The notes below the pieces were generated by a model. The model did not search any database and had not been told where the DNA came from. It saw only the letters and a list, made by a program, of their open reading frames with translations. The translations under genes and the position numbers were made by a program. From Alphaproteobacteria bacterium (GTDB lineage: Bacteria; Pseudomonadota; Alphaproteobacteria; Sphingomonadales; Sphingomonadaceae), in the NCBI GenBank assembly GCA_018830415.1, contig JAHJSJ010000093.1, positions 1 to 8,768 on the forward strand: a DNA stretch of 8,768 bases, read 5' to 3'. How positions within the stretch are numbered: the stretch's first letter is position 1; each line of letters opens with the position of its first letter. This document shows, one piece after another, positions 6,828 to 8,768 of the stretch.

Positions 6828-7241
6828 TCAGTCCGCGCGGACCGGCAATAGGCGGGAATCGCTGATTGCGGCGGTGCGGTGGGCGGCAATCCTCTGGCTT
6901 TCAGGATCGCTCGCAAAGGCGAGGAAGCTGGCCTTGCTGGATTGCCGCACCAGCAGGACATAATCCCAAGTTTCGGTTGCCGGACCGATCAGGAAGTGCG
7001 CGCTGGTTCCGGAAAACAGCACCTCACCGCCGCTATGTTGCAGCAGGGGCAGCATCTCGCGCATGTAGCATGCGTAGGCATCCTTGCCGCTGATTGGCGC
7101 GTCTGGCGCAAGTTCGGGCGCGTGGGAATAATCTGCGTTTTCGCGGAAGCGCAGAAGGTTGAGCATCACGACCGGGCCTTCATCGGGCGCACCGAAAAAA
7201 GCGGCGCCCTGCTGCTCGCTGACATTTAGATAGGTGGTCAC
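6828..7241 (-). CDS. DUF1330 family protein (dimeric alpha/beta barrel type)
   Basis: Small protein with the DUF1330 pattern: GPVVMLNLLRFRE near the N-terminus, YACYMREMLPLL in the middle, and WDYVLLVRQSSKASFLAFASDP near the C-terminus. The fold is ferredoxin-like and related to antibiotic-biosynthesis-monooxygenase-type barrels; no function is established. The start is ambiguous. There is no upstream ATG. I chose GTG at 7239-7241, which gives VTTYLNVSEQQG (137 residues) and puts AGGAAGG 9 bases upstream. The alternative TTG at 7248-7250 would overlap the pth stop codon as TTGA and would leave the Shine-Dalgarno touching the start codon. Either way it is tightly coupled to pth and to the next P-loop gene. 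Confidence 0.82.
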   Translation of the reverse strand: MTTYLNVSEQQGAAFFGAPDEGPVVMLNLLRFRENADYSHAPELAPDAPISGKDAYACYMREMLPLLQHSGGEVLFSGTSAHFLIGPATETWDYVLLVRQSSKASFLAFASDPESQRIAAHRTAAISDSRLLPVRAD

Positions 7242-7246
7242 GTCTT

Positions 7247-7819
7247 TCAACCTTCCTGCATCCTCAGCGCCACATCATTCATGAACCGCGCGTCATCGCC
7301 CTTCGCAAGCCATTCCGCCTCAGCCGCAACGGCACCGAGCATCGCGGCAAGGTCATCTTCTTCGGTTTTGGCGAAATTGCCCAGCACATGGCCGGTCACG
7401 CGGTCCTTGTGGCCCGGATGGCCGATGCCGAGCCGCACGCGGCGGAAACTTGCCCCGCAATGCTGGTCAATCGATCGCAGGCCATTGTGCCCCGCCGTGC
7501 CGCCGCCTTGTTTCACCTTTACCTTGAACGGGGCAAGATCAAGCTCATCATGGAAGACGGTCAAGGCATCGCTGCCGAGTTTGTAGAACCGCAGCGCCTC
7601 TCCGACACAGCGCCCGCTTTCATTCATGAAGGTGGCGGGTTTCAGCAGCAGCACCTTGGTGCCGCCGATCCGGCCTTCCTGCACCCAGCCCTGAAACTTG
7701 CTCTGCACCGGGCCAAATCCGTGCATGTGGGCTATGACGTCCACCGCCATAAAGCCAATATTGTGGCGGTGGAGCGCGTAGCGCGGTCCGGGATTTCCAA
7801 GGCCAGCCCAGATTTGCAT
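7247..7819 (-). CDS. pth: Peptidyl-tRNA hydrolase
   Basis: Cytoplasmic enzyme that releases tRNA from prematurely dropped peptidyl-tRNA. Its 190 residues match the bacterial Pth1 length. The active-site residues are visible: Asn9 in GLGNPG, catalytic His19 in HRHNIGF, Asn66 in KPATFMNESG, Asp91 in FHDELDL, and Asn112 in GGTAGHNGLRS. The start ATG at 7817-7819 is preceded by GAGG with 6 bases between. It is the second gene after rplY, separated from it by a hairpin terminator, and leads the pth-DUF1330-P-loop-SDR group. The rplY-pth pairing is common in bacteria. Confidence 0.97.
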   Translation of the reverse strand: MQIWAGLGNPGPRYALHRHNIGFMAVDVIAHMHGFGPVQSKFQGWVQEGRIGGTKVLLLKPATFMNESGRCVGEALRFYKLGSDALTVFHDELDLAPFKVKVKQGGGTAGHNGLRSIDQHCGASFRRVRLGIGHPGHKDRVTGHVLGNFAKTEEDDLAAMLGAVAAEAEWLAKGDDARFMNDVALRMQEG

Positions 7820-7844
7820 GATGACCCTCTAACGATACCGCACC

Positions 7845-7882
7845 CAAAACGAAACGCCGGACTTCTTGCGAAGCCCGGCGTT
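7845..7882 (-). terminator. Rho-independent-type terminator after rplY
   Basis: On the minus strand the sequence folds into a 13-bp stem (arms 7853-7865 and 7870-7882) that includes one G-U pair and is capped by a GCAA tetraloop. The stem is followed by TCGTTTT. It begins 27 bases beyond the rplY stop codon and ends about 25 bases before the pth start. The T-tract is interrupted, so some read-through into pth is plausible and it may work as an attenuator rather than a full stop. Confidence 0.75.
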
Positions 7883-7908
7883 CATCAGCCGTTGGTGGCT
7901 GTGTTGGG

Positions 7909-8541
7909 TTATTCTTCGGTAGCTTCCTCGACAGCAGCGTCGTCGGACGACGCAGCGCCTTCACTGCGCTTGAGCGCGGAAGGGGCGACCAGTGTGGCGA
8001 TGGTGAAATCGCGATCGGTGATCACGCTGGTCACGCCCTTGGGCAGGGTGACTTCGCTGATATGGATCGCATCGCCAACGTCCTTGCCGGTGACATCAAT
8101 CTGAATTTCTTCAGGGATATTGGCATTGGGGCACAGCAGATCAAGCTCGTGACGGACAACGTTGAGCACGCCGCCCTTCTTCAGGCCTGGCGAGGCATCT
8201 TCGTTGACGAATACCACCGGCACCTGCACTTCGACCTTGCTATCGCCGGTAAGGCGCAGGAAATCGACGTGGAGCGGACGGTCCGTCACGGGGTGGAACG
8301 CCACATCCTTGGGCAATGTGCGAACGGTCTTGCCACCGATCTCAAGATTGACGACCGAGTTCATGAAGTGACCGGTCATCAATTGCTTGACCAGTTCCTT
8401 TTCCTCGACGTGGATCATGGTGGGTTCTTCCTTGCCGCCATAGATGACAGCAGGTGTCCGACCTTCGCGGCGAATTGCACGGGAGGCTCCCTTGCCAGCC
8501 CGTTCGCGCGCTTCAGCCGGCAGGTTCAGAGCGTCGCTCAT
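7909..8541 (-). CDS. rplY: 50S ribosomal protein L25/general stress protein Ctc
   Basis: 5S rRNA-binding protein of the large ribosomal subunit. The 210-residue product is the long CTC form rather than the short enteric L25. The N-terminal RNA-binding domain (about 1-90) contains GKGASRAIRREGRTPAVIYGG and a metal/loop-type segment ending RPLHVDFLRL. The CTC beta domain (about 98-187) includes VPVVFVNEDASPGLKKGGVLN, DLLCPNANIPEEIQIDV and LPKGVTSVI. A low-complexity acidic tail (about 190-210, rich in Ser, Ala, Asp, Glu) closes the protein. The start ATG at 8539-8541 has AAGG 7 bases upstream. It is followed by a terminator hairpin and then pth. Confidence 0.96.
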   Translation of the reverse strand: MSDALNLPAEARERAGKGASRAIRREGRTPAVIYGGKEEPTMIHVEEKELVKQLMTGHFMNSVVNLEIGGKTVRTLPKDVAFHPVTDRPLHVDFLRLTGDSKVEVQVPVVFVNEDASPGLKKGGVLNVVRHELDLLCPNANIPEEIQIDVTGKDVGDAIHISEVTLPKGVTSVITDRDFTIATLVAPSALKRSEGAASSDDAAVEEATEE

Positions 8542-8656
8542 AATAGTGCCTTTCGAATGCGTGTTGAATAAAGACTATCGCGCGCACCGCCTCCAGGGAT
8601 GACCGGAGCGCCGAAGCGCGGGCCCTTAGAGGCATGCGCCGCGAATGGCAACCTGT
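8542..8656 (-). promoter_or_regulatory. Upstream region of rplY with a weak candidate promoter
   Basis: This 115-bp gap separates the upstream gene from rplY. Read on the minus strand it contains TTGCCA (8646-8651) and TAAGGG (8623-8628) separated by 17 bp, which fits a sigma-70-like arrangement with a poor -10. It would give a leader of roughly 75 bases. No L25-specific leader structure is recognised. This is an inference from spacing only. Confidence 0.25.
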
Positions 8657-8768
8657 TTAGGGCAGGCGCCGGACGCGGTAGCCTGCCGCTTGCAGCAGGC
8701 TTGCCAGCCCTTCGACCCCCACCAGATGTGCCGCACCGACCGCAATCAGAGGGCGCGGCTCACCTTCG
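8657..8768 (-). CDS. Probable TraB/GumN-family protein (partial, C-terminal end only)
   Basis: Only the last 36 codons and the stop are present; the gene continues beyond the right edge. The visible end reads EGEPRPLIAVGAAHLV followed by GVEGLASLLQAAGYRVRRLP. The AVGAAHLVG-x-GL-x-LL pattern near the C-terminus, then a GYxVxRL ending, is typical of the TraB/GumN family of putative membrane-anchored, metalloprotease-like proteins (the conserved His is in AAHLVG). It is on the same strand as rplY and ends 115 bp before its start codon. The family call rests on a short segment. Confidence 0.7.
   Translation of the reverse strand, partial: EGEPRPLIAVGAAHLVGVEGLASLLQAAGYRVRRLP

Noticed and set aside
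1..8768. A defence system, CRISPR array, prophage, toxin-antitoxin pair or biosynthetic cluster
   Set aside because: I looked for such patterns on both strands. Apart from the two palindromic repeats, the window is filled by housekeeping and common single enzymes, with no repeat-spacer array, integrase, transposase or cluster of unknown genes.

Overview
The window looks like ordinary chromosomal DNA of an alphaproteobacterium, most likely a member of the Sphingomonadales (Erythrobacter/Sphingomonas type). This is inferred from the high GC content, the protein sequences (MreB opening MSFLSNLFKFGSQNMAIDLG, an endonuclease-type MutL, a long CTC-type L25) and two kinds of GC-rich palindromic repeat that I associate with these genomes. 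No lineage marker such as 16S rRNA is present, so the assignment is not proven.

Layout. The left edge cuts mreB (minus strand, N-terminal 199 codons present). A divergent intergenic region of about 200 bp separates it from mutL (plus strand, 801-2690). After mutL comes a palindromic repeat in a convergent intergenic gap. From there to the right edge everything is on the minus strand. In order of transcription (right to left) these are: the last 36 codons of a probable TraB/GumN-family protein, rplY (L25/CTC), a hairpin terminator, pth, a DUF1330 gene, a small P-loop kinase-like gene, a Tat-signal short-chain dehydrogenase, ychF, and an exported nucleotide pyrophosphatase/phosphodiesterase.

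How the genes fit together. rplY, pth and ychF are translation-related genes that are often near each other in bacteria: a 5S rRNA-binding protein, a peptidyl-tRNA recycling enzyme and a ribosome-associated ATPase. Three unrelated small genes (DUF1330, P-loop, SDR) sit between pth and ychF with very tight spacing (5 bp and 30 bp gaps), so pth to SDR probably forms one transcript. ychF and the phosphodiesterase follow. mutL and mreB are housekeeping genes reading away from each other.

I see no new multi-gene system, CRISPR array, prophage, insertion sequence or RNA gene. The most unusual items are a double-hairpin, REPIN-like repeat translated in frame inside the mutL linker, a second repeat of a different family just after mutL, a near-perfect dyad upstream of ychF, a short-chain dehydrogenase with a twin-arginine export signal, and a DUF1330 gene with an ambiguous non-ATG start at its junction with pth.
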